Below are positions 26,372 to 36,072 of a DNA stretch of 64,000 nucleotides, piece after piece. The notes under the pieces are model-generated. The model worked only from the letters and a program-made list of their open reading frames with translations. It made no database searches and had not been told where the DNA came from. How positions within the stretch are numbered: position 1 is the stretch's first letter; every line of letters starts with the position of its first letter. Location: assembly GCF_001854805.1 (NCBI RefSeq), contig NZ_MBLO01000216.1:1-64000 (forward strand), written 5' to 3'. The DNA comes from Pseudofrankia coriaricola (GTDB lineage: Bacteria > Actinomycetota > Actinomycetes > Frankiales > Frankiaceae). Both the position numbers and the translations under genes were made by a program.

Positions 26372-26497
26372 GTGCATCGCCGTAACAGGCACAGTCGTGA
26401 CTGGCACAGGCACTACTTCCGTCACCACGGGTACGAGGTCGGGTGCCCGTTGGTGCTCGTCGGCGCTCTGACGCCCACTGGGGCGCGACGTGGTTAG
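26372..26497 (+). CDS. His/Arg-rich small ORF, 41 aa
   Basis: GTG at 26372 has GGAGG six bases upstream (CCGGAGGCTCCGTG). The product starts VHRRNRHSRDWHRHYFRHHG, with six His and seven Arg in the first 20 residues, then EVGCPLVLVGALTP. Its stop at 26495-26497 overlaps the GTG of the next gene (26490) by 8 bp, so it could couple or regulate translation. A leader peptide or small metal- or RNA-binding protein are possible. Confidence 0.5.
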   Translation: MHRRNRHSRDWHRHYFRHHGYEVGCPLVLVGALTPTGARRG

Positions 26498-28085
26498 CTA
26501 CGTGGCCGGCCAGCAGGGCTGGACCGGTACCCAGGATGCCCCGCGGGCTGAAGAACCCTCGGGGTGGCCGTATGCCCGCGGTCGCGCCCTCGCTCCTCAG
26601 CAGGCCTTCGCCGCGCCGCTTCCGGCACGCCCACCGGTGTTGCCGCCCGGCGAGCTCGACACGGTGACCGGTCCGATCTCCCTCAGCACCTCCGCGCGCC
26701 GGGACCGCGCCGCCGAGCGGCAGGGCGGTAGCTACGGGTACGGATACGAGGGCTACCCGAGCCACACGGACTCCGCCGGCCCCGGCCACTTCGACTATTC
26801 GCGCGGCCACGGCTACGCGGAGGGCTACGAATACCCGGGCGGTGACGGCGGTGACGCCGTCGGCGGCCCGTACGCATACGCGGACGACACCGACTACACC
26901 GACGACGCCGACTACACGGTCCTCGAGGACGAGCCGTTGTACGGCGTGCCGGTCGTCCCGGTGGGCACGACGTTCATCGCCGCCACTCCCGCCGCCTTCT
27001 CGTCACGGGGCATCGACGACACCGGTGGCCTCCCCAGCGGAGTCGGCCGTGAGGCGCGTTCCACCGGCAGGCGGGGCTCGCCGAGCGGTGGCGGTGCCCG
27101 GGCGAGAGGCGAGAAGCCCGAAGGAGGGCAGCGGTCGCCGGGAGCGCACCGAGCGCCCATCGGGCGGCCTGGCAGCGCCAGGGCGAAGCTCGCCATCGCG
27201 AGCACGGCCTCGCTCGCCGGCCTTTCGGCGCTCGTCGGCAGCGCGGTGCTCGCCACGGACACCGGCCCGCTGATCATTCCAGCAGGGCCCGGAGGCGGAA
27301 CGTCGACGGGCCAGTTCCCGTCCGTCCAGTCCACGGGCTCCGACGCGGACACGTCCGCGGCGAGCGCCTCGTCGCCGATCACGCCGGGTCTCACTCCCCA
27401 GGTACCCGTGGTGCCCATGGTGCCCAACCAGTCCGACTCCGGCGGGCAGCAGCCATCGGACACCGGTGGCGGCTACGTCGACGCCGCGGGCGCGTACGAC
27501 CCGCTGGTCGACTCCTACGACCCGACGCACGACCCCACCGTCGACGGCTCGGCGGACTCGCCGTACCCGACGGACGGCCTCAGCAGCAGCGAGATTCCGG
27601 TCATTCCGCTCACCCCGCGGGACGGGTCCGCCACCGACCCGACGACTGGTGCCCCAGCCGCGGCGACGGACCAGCCGGCGACGGGCAGCTCGGTGTTCAA
27701 CTGGTTCGGGATCGGCGGCGTCCCGGCCACCGACACCCCCACCCCGAGCCCATCGCCCACGGACTCGCCGGAGCAGGGCGAGGCGACTCCCCCGCCGGAC
27801 GCCACGGCCGACCCAGGCACCGACCCAACCGCGACGGCGCCGAATGCTGCGCCGCCGAACGACGCGGGACAGCCTCAGGGGACGGACCAGGACCCCGTGG
27901 CCAGCCAGCAGGCCGCGGCGGCCGACCCGACCTCGACCGGCTCAGGGACTCCTTCCGACACGACCGCCTCGACGTCCGCGCCCGCGGATCCGATCACGGT
28001 GACAGACCCCGACCCCGCCCCCGAGCCCGACCCGCTCGAGGACGCCGACTGGTTCACCAAGGCGACGATCGGCTGGCATTCCTAA
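26490..28085 (+). CDS. Proline/Tyr-rich single-pass membrane protein, 531 aa
   Basis: This protein resembles its upstream neighbour in layout: a long disordered N-terminus with SYGYGYEGYP and DDTDYTDDADYT runs, one hydrophobic segment near residue 235-255 (LAIASTASLAGLSALVGSAV), and an extracytoplasmic Pro/Thr/Ser tail holding IPVIPLTPRDGS. The final part is rich in acidic Asp-Pro words (DPDPAPEPDPLED). GTG at 26490 is the start; GTG at 26502 is an alternative. It overlaps a small ORF. No family is recognised. Confidence 0.7.
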   Translation: MVSYVAGQQGWTGTQDAPRAEEPSGWPYARGRALAPQQAFAAPLPARPPVLPPGELDTVTGPISLSTSARRDRAAERQGGSYGYGYEGYPSHTDSAGPGHFDYSRGHGYAEGYEYPGGDGGDAVGGPYAYADDTDYTDDADYTVLEDEPLYGVPVVPVGTTFIAATPAAFSSRGIDDTGGLPSGVGREARSTGRRGSPSGGGARARGEKPEGGQRSPGAHRAPIGRPGSARAKLAIASTASLAGLSALVGSAVLATDTGPLIIPAGPGGGTSTGQFPSVQSTGSDADTSAASASSPITPGLTPQVPVVPMVPNQSDSGGQQPSDTGGGYVDAAGAYDPLVDSYDPTHDPTVDGSADSPYPTDGLSSSEIPVIPLTPRDGSATDPTTGAPAAATDQPATGSSVFNWFGIGGVPATDTPTPSPSPTDSPEQGEATPPPDATADPGTDPTATAPNAAPPNDAGQPQGTDQDPVASQQAAAADPTSTGSGTPSDTTASTSAPADPITVTDPDPAPEPDPLEDADWFTKATIGWHS

Positions 28086-28112
28086 CCAAAGCCTGATAGG
28101 CCGAAGAAGACC

Positions 28113-28150
28113 GGCCCCGCCCCCGAAGCGCGCTCTCCGGGTGCGGGGCC
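28113..28150. terminator. Hairpin behind the membrane-protein pair
   Basis: GGCCCCGC (28113-28120) pairs with GCGGGGCC (28143-28150). It lies 28 nt after the stop, facing the convergent polyprenyl synthase gene. The remaining 28151-28409 holds repeat R2 and no gene. Confidence 0.55.
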
Positions 28151-28255
28151 GCTTCGCGTCCACCGCCGGCCAGTCGCCGCCACCCGGCCGCAAGCGCAAC
28201 CCAGCCCCAGCACGCGACAGCGCCTTAAAGCGCAGCGCCAACGCGACCACGGCCT

Positions 28256-28333
28256 CAGCCCGGCACCACACCAATCACGGCCATACGCCTGTACCCGGCA
28301 CCACGCAGGGAGGGCGCCCTAGGCGCCCGACAG
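28256..28333 (+). repeat. R2 dispersed repeat, copy 1
   Basis: Shared with 52684-52760 (same strand) and 47914-47980 (opposite strand). Conserved words are CAGCCCGGC, CCATA-GCC, CCCGGCACCAC and GAGGGCGC...GCGCCCGACA. Here the hairpin is GGGCGCC-CTA-GGCGCCC. Confidence 0.65.
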
Positions 28334-28409
28334 GCGGCCGGCGCGTCCCGGACCTCCCAGATCGGCTACGCAAGCTCCGCCGATCCGGCAGGAACCCCGG
28401 CCCGGCGCC

Positions 28410-29411
28410 CTAGCCCGTGCGGGCGACGACGAAGTCGGCCAAGCTCTCCAGGGCGGTCTTGGCGGAGCCCTCCGGGAGCGGAGCCAGGCAGTCGCGGGCG
28501 CTTGACGCCCAGGAGTTCAGTTGAGCCCGGGCCTCGTCCATACCGGGGTGGGAGCGCAGGATCTCGATCGCCTCACCGAGCGCCGCGTCGGAGGCGAAGC
28601 CCTCGGCCAGCAGCTCGCGCAGCCGGTCCGCGCCCGCGTCCTGGCCGCGCAGGGCGTACAGCATCGGCAGCGTGCGGACGCCGGCCCGCAGATCGGTGCC
28701 GGGGGTCTTGCCGGAGGCGGCGCTCTCTGAGGCGACGTCGATGATGTCGTCTGAGAGCTGGAAGCCGACGCCGATGCGCTCCCCGAAGGTGGCGAGGATG
28801 TCGGCCGTCACAGGGTCGGCGCCGGCCATCATCGCGCCGAGGCGGCCGGATGCGGCGATCAGCGACGCGGTCTTGCCGGTGACGACCCGAAGATAGTGCT
28901 CGACGGGGTCGTCGTCCGGCATCGGCCCGACGGTCTCGCGGATCTGGCCCTCGCACAGCGTCGCGATCGTCTGCGCGAGGATCCTGGTCGCCTCGGGGCC
29001 GAGGTCGGCGGTGATCTCCGAGGCCCGCGCGAACAGGTAGTCCCCGACGAGGATCGCCACCGTGTTCGTCCACCGGGCGTTGGCGGACGCGGCCCCGCGT
29101 CGGAGCGGGGCCTCGTCCATCACGTCGTCGTGGTACAGGGTCGACAGGTGGGTCAGCTCGATGGCGGCCGCGGCCTGGATCACCTCCGGCGCGGCCGGGT
29201 CGGCGAAGTGCGCCGCGAGCAGCACCACCATCGGACGGAAGCGCTTCCCGCCCGCGTCGGTGAGATGCCGCGATGCCTCCGTGACGAACGTGAACTCACT
29301 GCGGACCGCCTCGCGCAGGAGTCGCTCGACGTCCGTGAGGCCCGCTCGCACGGCGGATTCGAGATCAGGGTCTGCCCTGATCCCCATGGTGTCCAGCCCG
29401 GTTCTGCTCAT
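28410..29411 (-). CDS. Polyprenyl diphosphate synthase
   Basis: This 333-residue trans-prenyltransferase makes the menaquinone side chain. Both Asp-rich motifs are present: LYHDDVMDEAPLRRG and QLSDDIIDVASE. KRFRPMVVLLAA and the GKT motif of the family are also seen. It lies directly after the nuo operon, a common actinobacterial order linking side-chain synthesis with complex I. Chain length cannot be read with confidence. Two R1 repeats separate it from nuoN. Confidence 0.92.
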   Translation of the reverse strand: MSRTGLDTMGIRADPDLESAVRAGLTDVERLLREAVRSEFTFVTEASRHLTDAGGKRFRPMVVLLAAHFADPAAPEVIQAAAAIELTHLSTLYHDDVMDEAPLRRGAASANARWTNTVAILVGDYLFARASEITADLGPEATRILAQTIATLCEGQIRETVGPMPDDDPVEHYLRVVTGKTASLIAASGRLGAMMAGADPVTADILATFGERIGVGFQLSDDIIDVASESAASGKTPGTDLRAGVRTLPMLYALRGQDAGADRLRELLAEGFASDAALGEAIEILRSHPGMDEARAQLNSWASSARDCLAPLPEGSAKTALESLADFVVARTG

Positions 29412-29438
29412 ACCGCCATTTGTGATCCTGGGGGGTAT

Positions 29439-29490
29439 CGGCCGCCGGGCGTGCGAAGAAGGATCATTTTCGCACGCCCTTTGGCCCTCT
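29439..29490 (+). repeat. R1 palindromic repeat, copy A
   Basis: This is a 52-bp element with outer GGCC pairs. Its stem GGGCGTGCGAA (29447-29457) pairs with TTCGCACGCCC (29469-29479). It ends CTTTGGCCCTCT. Copies B to E lie at 29503, 34842, 53000 and 59688. Confidence 0.85.
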
Positions 29491-29502
29491 CACGGAGGAG
29501 TA

Positions 29503-29553
29503 CGGCCGCCGGGCGTGCGAGGAGGATCATTTTCGCACGCCCTTTGGCCCTCT
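29503..29553 (+). repeat. R1 palindromic repeat, copy B
   Basis: Nearly identical to copy A and 12 bp after it. Its final CTCT plus AG supplies the nuoN stop codon (CTA on this strand at 29552-29554). It probably also acts as the nuo terminator. Confidence 0.85.
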
Positions 29554-31138
29554 AGCGTACGAAGCCTGAGGCCGCCGCGTGACTGGCGAGGTCCAACAAA
29601 GGCTGTGGAGCTACACCGAGAAGCAGGGTGACGAGCGCGCCGACGCCCACGGTGGCGTAGGTGAGGCTCGGCCGGGTGACCACGACCGGGCCATCGGCGG
29701 GCGGGTCGGAGAAGAACATCAGCACGATCACGCGCACGTAGAAGAACGCGGCGATCGCGCTGCACACCAGCGCGATGACGACCAGCGGGGTGGCGTCGCC
29801 CTCGATGGCCGACTGGAACACCGCGAACTTGCCGGTGAAGCCGCTGGTGAGCGGGATGCCGGCGAGCGCGAGTAGCAGGAAGGCGAAGATGCCCGCGAGC
29901 CACGGCGAGGTACGTCCGAGGCCCTGCCACTGGGACAGGTCGCTGGCCTCGCCGTCGCCGGTGCGCACCAGGGAGACGACGGCGAACGCGGCGATCGTCG
30001 TGAAGCCGTAGGTCACCAGGTAGAACATCGAGCCGGACAGGCCGTCGGTGTTCGCGGCCGCCAGGCCGACGAGCAGGAAGCCGGCGTGCGCGATGGCCGA
30101 GTAGGCCAGCATCCGCTTGATGTCGCGCTGGGTCAGGGCCAGCACGGCACCGATGGCCATGGTGAGGATCGCGACACCCCAGATGACCGGCCGCCAGTCC
30201 CACCGCAGGCCGCCGAAGGCGACGTAGAAGACCCGCAGCAGGCCGCCGAAGGCGGCGACCTTGGTGGCCGCGGCCATGAAGGCGGTGACCGGCGTCGGCG
30301 AGCCCTGGTAGACGTCCGGCGTCCAGGAGTGGAACGGCGCCGCGCCGATCTTGAAGAAGAAACCGACGGCGAGCAGGCCCATCCCGAGGTAGAGGTAGGT
30401 GTCGTTCGCGCTCGCGCTGCCGGCCGCGTCCGCGATGGCGCCGAGGCGCACGGTGCCGGCGTAGCCGTAGATCATCGCCAGGCCGTAGAGGAAGAACGCC
30501 GACGAGAACGCGCCGAGCAGGAAGTACTTCATCGCCGCCTCCTGCGAGAGGAGCCGCCGGCGGCGGGCGAGCCCGGCCAGCAGGTAGAGCGGCAGCGAGA
30601 GGATCTCCAGCGCGACGAACATCACCAGCAGGTTGTTCGACGCGACGAACATCAGCATTCCGGAGACCGAGAAGGCCAGCAGCGGGTAGGCCTCGGTCTG
30701 GACCTCCTTGGAGGTCTGCATCGCGGTCGACCCCGCCGCGCCGGGCGTGACGGACGCGGAGGCGACGATGGCGCCGCCCGAGGAATCCAGCCGACGCTCG
30801 GCGACCAGCAGCACCGCGAACAGGCCGAACAGCAGGATCGTGCCTTCGAGGAACAGCGTCGGGCCGTCGATGGCGAGCGCGCCGGACACCAGCGTGGCGC
30901 GGCGGGAGTGCAGCAGCACGACGGCGATGAACGCCGCGGCGAAGCCGGCGAAGGCGAGCACCGGCTGAATCCGCCGGCGGGCCTCGGACGCCGCGAACGC
31001 CTCGACCAGGATGCCGGCGAACGCGAGCCCGAGCACGATCAGCAGCGGGCTGATCGAGGAGTACTCGACGTGCGGCGTCTGGATGGGCGCGACGGTCGTC
31101 GCCGACGACGCGGCGAGGACGACGGGAGCGGCGCTCAC
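29552..31138 (-). CDS. nuoN: NADH-quinone oxidoreductase subunit N
   Basis: This 528-residue antiporter-like subunit of the complex I membrane arm takes part in proton pumping. About 14 hydrophobic helices are seen, with the conserved EILSLPLYLLAGL and KIGAAPFHSWTPDVYQG motifs carrying the key Glu and Lys. The start overlaps the nuoM stop by 4 bp. The stop codon lies inside R1 copy B. Confidence 0.96.
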   Translation of the reverse strand: MSAAPVVLAASSATTVAPIQTPHVEYSSISPLLIVLGLAFAGILVEAFAASEARRRIQPVLAFAGFAAAFIAVVLLHSRRATLVSGALAIDGPTLFLEGTILLFGLFAVLLVAERRLDSSGGAIVASASVTPGAAGSTAMQTSKEVQTEAYPLLAFSVSGMLMFVASNNLLVMFVALEILSLPLYLLAGLARRRRLLSQEAAMKYFLLGAFSSAFFLYGLAMIYGYAGTVRLGAIADAAGSASANDTYLYLGMGLLAVGFFFKIGAAPFHSWTPDVYQGSPTPVTAFMAAATKVAAFGGLLRVFYVAFGGLRWDWRPVIWGVAILTMAIGAVLALTQRDIKRMLAYSAIAHAGFLLVGLAAANTDGLSGSMFYLVTYGFTTIAAFAVVSLVRTGDGEASDLSQWQGLGRTSPWLAGIFAFLLLALAGIPLTSGFTGKFAVFQSAIEGDATPLVVIALVCSAIAAFFYVRVIVLMFFSDPPADGPVVVTRPSLTYATVGVGALVTLLLGVAPQPLLDLASHAAASGFVR

Positions 31139-32697
31139 GAGTGGCCTCCGGTGGTGGTCACACCGGCTACCGGGACACTCGGTGCCGGGTCATGGTGCCC
31201 GACATCGGTGAACGTGGCCGTGACCGTCGGGCGGATGATGTCGATCAGAGGCTTCGGGTAGACACCGAGCGCGACGATGAGCGCGACCACCGGGGCGACC
31301 ACGAGCTTCTCCCGCAGCGACAGGTCGGCGACGAGCTTGTTCTCCTCGTGGACCACCGGCCCGGTCATCGTCCGCTTGTACAGATGCAGCACGTAGATGG
31401 CGGCCAGCACGATGCCGCAGGTCGCGACGATCGCCAGCGCCTTGTACTCGGTGAACGTGCCGACCAGGACGAGGAACTCCGACACGAAGCTGTTCAGGCC
31501 GGGCAGCGCCAGCGACGAGAGCCCGGCGATGAGGAACACGCCCGCGAGCACCGGGGTGACCTTCGCCATGCCGCCGTAGGCGTCGACGTCCCGGCTGCCG
31601 CGGCGGGCGACCAGGAAGCCGACCACCAGGAACAGCAGGCCGGTGGAGAGGCCGTGGTTGACCATGTACAGCACCGCGCCGGTGCCGGCCTGCGAGGTGA
31701 AGGCGAAGCAGCCGAGCGCGATGAAGCCGAAGTGGGCGAGCGAGGTGTACGAGACCAGCCGCTTCATGTCACGTTGCCCGATCGCGAGCAGCGCGCCGTA
31801 GAAGATGCCGATCACCGCGAGGGCGAGCACCAGCGGGGCGAAGTAGTCGGCCGCGTCCGGGAACAGCGGGATGCAGTAGCGGAGCAGGCCGAAGGTGCCG
31901 ACCTTGTCGAGCACGCCGACGAGCAGCACCGCGCCGCCGGTGGGCGACTGGGCGCCGGCGTCCGGCAGCCAGGTGTGGAACGGGAACAGCGGTGCCTTGA
32001 TGGCGAACGCGATGAAGAAGCCGAGGAACAGCCACTTCTGCGTGTCCTCGTCGATGTGCATCTGGCGCAGCGCGGCGAAGTCGAACGTGCCATGGCCGAG
32101 CTGGTGCACCGAGACCACGTAGAGGCCGATGACCGCCGCGAGCATCAGCAGACCGCCGAACAGGCTGTAGAGCAGGAACTTGACCGCCGCGTACGAGCGC
32201 TGCGTCTGCTCCTTCGGCGCCCCGTAGCTCCCGATGAGGAAGTACATCGGGATGAGCATCGCCTCGAAGAAGACGTAGAACAGGAACACGTCGGTGGCGG
32301 CGAAGACGCCGACCATGCCGGCCTGCAGCGCGAGCAGCAGCGAGAAGAACGCCCCGACGCCGCGCTTGCCCTCCTCGGCCTCGTGCCAGGACGCCAGCAC
32401 AACCACCGGCATCAGGACCGAGGCCAACAGGATCAGCACGATCGAGATGCCGTCCGCGCCGACCGAGTAGGACACGCCGAACTGCTTGATCCAGTCGTAC
32501 CGCTGGGCGAACTGGAAGCCGGGCTTGTCGGGCTCGTAGGCGATGGTGGCGAGAACCGCGAGCACCAGCTCGACGAGCGTGAGAACCAGGGTGACCTGCT
32601 TGGCCAGCGTGCTCGCACGCTTGGGCAGCAGCGCGACCAGGATCGCGCCCGCGACCGGGATGACCAGCAGGATCGTCAGCCAGGGAACGGTATGCAC
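31135..32697 (-). CDS. nuoM: NADH-quinone oxidoreductase subunit M
   Basis: This 520-residue antiporter-like subunit shows FFEAMLIPMYFLIG with the conserved Glu, KAPLFPFHTWLPDA with the Lys, and QRDMKRLVSYTSLAH. It is separated from nuoL by a single base. Confidence 0.96.
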   Translation of the reverse strand: MHTVPWLTILLVIPVAGAILVALLPKRASTLAKQVTLVLTLVELVLAVLATIAYEPDKPGFQFAQRYDWIKQFGVSYSVGADGISIVLILLASVLMPVVVLASWHEAEEGKRGVGAFFSLLLALQAGMVGVFAATDVFLFYVFFEAMLIPMYFLIGSYGAPKEQTQRSYAAVKFLLYSLFGGLLMLAAVIGLYVVSVHQLGHGTFDFAALRQMHIDEDTQKWLFLGFFIAFAIKAPLFPFHTWLPDAGAQSPTGGAVLLVGVLDKVGTFGLLRYCIPLFPDAADYFAPLVLALAVIGIFYGALLAIGQRDMKRLVSYTSLAHFGFIALGCFAFTSQAGTGAVLYMVNHGLSTGLLFLVVGFLVARRGSRDVDAYGGMAKVTPVLAGVFLIAGLSSLALPGLNSFVSEFLVLVGTFTEYKALAIVATCGIVLAAIYVLHLYKRTMTGPVVHEENKLVADLSLREKLVVAPVVALIVALGVYPKPLIDIIRPTVTATFTDVGHHDPAPSVPVAGVTTTGGHS

Positions 32698-32698
32698 G

Positions 32699-34672
32699 TC
32701 AGCCCGCCCTCACCAACAGCAGGGCACCGACCACGAGGATCGTGCCTCCCAACATCGATAGAGCGTAGGTGCGGACGTAGCCGGTCTGGGTGCGCCGCAG
32801 CCGGCCGGACAGGCCACCGATGGTCGCCGCGGTCCCGCCGACCAGGCCATCAATGATGATCTTGTCGAACCAGACCAGGAAGCGGACCAGGTAGTTGCCC
32901 GGGATCATGAACGCGGCCTCGTTGAAGGTGTTCGCGTACAGATCGTGGCGGGCGGCGACGGTCAGCGGGCTGACCGCGGCGTCGGGCTTGGCCACCGCGT
33001 CCACCGGGCGCAGCTGGTAGCGCAGGACGGCGCCGGCCAGGCCGCCGGCGCTGACGACCAGGGTGAGCAGCGTGAGCACCGTCGGCGAGAGCACGTGGTC
33101 GGCCTCGCCGTGCTCGCCGACGACCGGGGCGAGCCAGTCCTGCAGGGTGCCGCCGACGACGAACAGCGCTCCGGCGGCCACCGAGCCGATGGCCAGCAGG
33201 ATCATCGGGCCGGTCATCGTCGTGGGCGACTCGTGGGGGTGCTTGGCGTCCGCACCCTCGTGCGACCAGCGCGCCTTGCCGTGGAAGGTCATCAGGAACA
33301 GCCGCGTCATGTAGAAGGCGGTGATCCCGGCACCGAGCAGCGCGACGATCCCGAGGATGTAGCCGGACGTCCCGCCCTTGTCGAAGGCCGTTTCGATGAT
33401 CTTGTCCTTGGTGAAGAACCCGGAGAACGGCGGGCAGCCGATGATGGCCAGGTAGCCGAGCCCGAACGTCACCCAGGTGACCTTCATGTACTTCCACAGG
33501 CCGCCGTACCTGCGCATGTCCTGCTCGTCGTCCATCGCGTGGATGACCGAGCCGGAGCCGAGGAACAGGCCCGCCTTGAAGAAGCCGTGCGCGAGCAGGT
33601 GTGCGATGCCCAGGGCGTAGCCCGCCGGCCCGAGCCCGACGGCGAGGAACATGTAGCCGATCTGGCTCACCGTCGAGTAGGCGAGCACCTTCTTGATGTC
33701 GTCGTAGGCGCAGCCGATCACGCACCCGATGAGGATGGTGACGGCGCCGATGATGACGACGACCGTGCGGGCGGCCTGGGTCTCGTTGAAGACCGGGGCG
33801 GACCGGGCGATCAGGTAGACGCCGGCGGTGACCATCGTCGCCGCGTGGATGAGCGCGGAGATCGGGGTCGGGCCCTCCATGGCGTCCGGGAGCCAGGCCT
33901 GCAGCGGGAACTGGCCGGACTTGCCGCAGGCGCCGAGCAGGAGCAGCAGCGCGATCGCGGTGATGGTGCCGTGGCCGATGGCGCCGCCGGCGGCCGCGGT
34001 GAAGACGTGGTCGTAGTTCGTCGAGCCGAGCGTGCCGAACATGAACATGATGGCGATCGCGAGGCCCACGTCGCCGACCCGGTTCATGTAGAAGGCCTTG
34101 TTCGCCGCGGTGGCCGCCGCCGGCTTGTACTCCCAGAACTTGATGAGCAGGAAGCTCGAGAGGCCGACGAGCTCCCAGCCGGCGTAGAGCGCCAGGAAGT
34201 TGTTCCCCAGCACCAGCAGCAGCATGGAGGCGAGGAACAGGTTCATGTAGGCGAAGAACTTCCGCCGGCCGGGGTCGTGCGCCATGTAGCCGATCGAGTA
34301 GATGTGGATCAACGTGCCCACACCGGTGATCAGCAGGACGAAGACGACCGAGAGCTGGTCGACGAGCAGTCCGGCGTCGACCTGGAAGCCGTTTACCGGG
34401 ATCCAGGAGAACAGGTGCTGCGAGACGGCACGGTCGGAGCCGTCCCTGCCGACCAGGGTGAAGAAGATGACCAGACCGACGACAAAGCTCGCGAGTGCCG
34501 CCACCGTGCCGACGACGTGGCCGAACTTGTCGGTGCGCTTACCGCCGAGCAGCAGCACCGCGGCGCCGGCCAGCGGCAGCGCGATGAGCAGCCACGACAG
34601 CGAGAACGCACCGCTGGCCGCGGCGTAGTGGACGGCGCCCCCCTCGGCGCCCGCAGCAACCGCCGGCGTCAT
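32699..34672 (-). CDS. nuoL: NADH-quinone oxidoreductase subunit L
   Basis: This 657-residue subunit is the distal antiporter with the long lateral helix. Motifs: [59 protein letters not shown] at 34672 is chosen over an upstream reading (34771) that starts in low-quality Arg-rich sequence. A 219-bp gap to nuoK, the widest inside the operon, contains R1 copy C. Confidence 0.95.
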   Translation of the reverse strand: MTPAVAAGAEGGAVHYAAASGAFSLSWLLIALPLAGAAVLLLGGKRTDKFGHVVGTVAALASFVVGLVIFFTLVGRDGSDRAVSQHLFSWIPVNGFQVDAGLLVDQLSVVFVLLITGVGTLIHIYSIGYMAHDPGRRKFFAYMNLFLASMLLLVLGNNFLALYAGWELVGLSSFLLIKFWEYKPAAATAANKAFYMNRVGDVGLAIAIMFMFGTLGSTNYDHVFTAAAGGAIGHGTITAIALLLLLGACGKSGQFPLQAWLPDAMEGPTPISALIHAATMVTAGVYLIARSAPVFNETQAARTVVVIIGAVTILIGCVIGCAYDDIKKVLAYSTVSQIGYMFLAVGLGPAGYALGIAHLLAHGFFKAGLFLGSGSVIHAMDDEQDMRRYGGLWKYMKVTWVTFGLGYLAIIGCPPFSGFFTKDKIIETAFDKGGTSGYILGIVALLGAGITAFYMTRLFLMTFHGKARWSHEGADAKHPHESPTTMTGPMILLAIGSVAAGALFVVGGTLQDWLAPVVGEHGEADHVLSPTVLTLLTLVVSAGGLAGAVLRYQLRPVDAVAKPDAAVSPLTVAARHDLYANTFNEAAFMIPGNYLVRFLVWFDKIIIDGLVGGTAATIGGLSGRLRRTQTGYVRTYALSMLGGTILVVGALLLVRAG

Positions 34673-34841
34673 CGCGGACCGGTCCCGAGGTGCGACGGCG
34701 TCGCGCCGTCGAGGACTTCCAGCTTCACTGCAGTTCGTCCGTTCTTCGCTTAGCCGGCAGCGCGCGCGCATGTCGCGCGGGGCCGCGTCGGCCTCGTCCG
34801 GATCACTTGTGGGCTTTGGCCCTTAGCCGCCCTGGGGACAA

Positions 34842-34893
34842 CGGCCGCCGGGCGCGCGAAAGAAGATCATTTTCGCACACCCTTTGGCCCTTC
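34842..34893 (+). repeat. R1 palindromic repeat, copy C (within nuo operon)
   Basis: Stem GGGCGCGCGAA pairs with TTCGCACACCC, with two mismatches. It shares ~25 bp of upstream flank with copy D (CCCTTAG...CCTGGGG...CAACGG). Its right end touches the nuoK stop (34892-34894). A second partial right half (CTTTGGCCCTTAG) lies at 34814-34826. Confidence 0.82.
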
Positions 34894-35191
34894 AGTACTT
34901 GAGGAGGTTCACGTCGTCGACCGACGCCGACCTGCGCGTTCGGAAGATCGTCAGAATGATCGCGAGCCCGATCACGACCTCGGCGGCGGCCACCACCATC
35001 ACGAAGAACGCGATGACCTGGCCCTCGAGGTTGCCCTGTATCCGGGAGAAGGTGACCAGCGACAGGTTCACCGCGTTGAGCATCAGCTCGACGCACATGA
35101 ACACGACGATCGCGTTGCGCCTGACCAGCACCCCAACCGCGCCGATCGCGAACAGCAGCCCGGACAGCACCAGGTAGTTCCCCGGGTTCAC
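34892..35191 (-). CDS. nuoK: NADH-quinone oxidoreductase subunit K
   Basis: This 99-residue, three-helix subunit has the conserved membrane Glu residues ([24 protein letters not shown]). It overlaps nuoJ by 4 bp. Confidence 0.96.
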   Translation of the reverse strand: MNPGNYLVLSGLLFAIGAVGVLVRRNAIVVFMCVELMLNAVNLSLVTFSRIQGNLEGQVIAFFVMVVAAAEVVIGLAIILTIFRTRRSASVDDVNLLKY

Positions 35192-36072
35192 AGCCCGCTC
35201 CCCTTCCCGGCGCCGACCGGCGCCGCGCCACCAGCCGCGCCCGGCCCCGTGGCGGGCACCGGGCCGGACGGGGCTTTGCCGTCGCCCGCGTCGCCCGCGC
35301 CGGCATCGTCGCCGCGGCCACCGGCCGCGCCACCACCGGGCCCCAGCTCGGACGGCGCGCCGCCGACCAGGCCGTTCGAGCCGCCGGGCAGCGCCGGCCG
35401 CTGGTCGGCCGAGTCGGCCCGCGCGTACACGCCGGGGCCGGGCACCGGGGTGAGCACGGCGCCGCTCTCGATCCGCCTGCGCAGGGTCTCCCGCTGCGAC
35501 GGCTTCGGCCCGGTCCGCTCACGATGGGTGAGGATCATCGCGCCCACGGCCGCGATGACCAGCAGCGCGGACACCGCCTCAAAGGCGAACACATAGTCGG
35601 TGAACAACAGCCGGGCGATCGCGTGGATGTTGCCGCCGCCGGCCTTGTTCACGTCCGCGACGCCGGCCGCGGGCTGCCCCTTGATGACCTTCCCGAGCGG
35701 GAAGACGAGCAGGCCCGCGAAGCCGAGGCCGAGCACGGTCGCCGCCAGCCTCTGCCCGCGCAACGTCTCGACGAGGGACTCGGTGGAGTCGACGCCGATC
35801 AGCATCAGCACGAACAGGAAGAGCACCATGATCGCGCCCGTGTAGACCACGATCTGCACGAAGCCGAGGAACGGCGCATCCTGCAGCAGATAGCAGACCG
35901 CCACGCAGAACAGGTTGGCGACCAGCAGCAGCGCGCCGTGCACGGCGTTCTTGGCGAGCACCATGCCGAGGGCGCCGAGCACCGCGATCGGAGCGATGAT
36001 CCAGAAGGTCAGCGCCTCGCCACCCGAGGTACTGGTGATCGGCGCCGCCGCGGCGAGAAGGTGCGGGTCCAT
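35188..36072 (-). CDS. nuoJ: NADH-quinone oxidoreductase subunit J, long C-terminus
   Basis: This subunit has 294 residues. The first ~175 hold the five helices of NuoJ ([26 protein letters not shown]). The remaining ~115 residues, after [21 protein letters not shown], are Gly/Pro/Ala-rich and likely disordered, a tail longer than usual. The start overlaps the nuoI stop by one base. Confidence 0.95.
   Translation of the reverse strand: MDPHLLAAAAPITSTSGGEALTFWIIAPIAVLGALGMVLAKNAVHGALLLVANLFCVAVCYLLQDAPFLGFVQIVVYTGAIMVLFLFVLMLIGVDSTESLVETLRGQRLAATVLGLGFAGLLVFPLGKVIKGQPAAGVADVNKAGGGNIHAIARLLFTDYVFAFEAVSALLVIAAVGAMILTHRERTGPKPSQRETLRRRIESGAVLTPVPGPGVYARADSADQRPALPGGSNGLVGGAPSELGPGGGAAGGRGDDAGAGDAGDGKAPSGPVPATGPGAAGGAAPVGAGKGSGL

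Noticed and set aside
26208-26489. Cyclic di-AMP or other riboswitch before the second membrane-protein gene
   Set aside because: The long UTR suggested it, but the conserved core words of known actinobacterial riboswitches were not found; the small ORF explains the region better.
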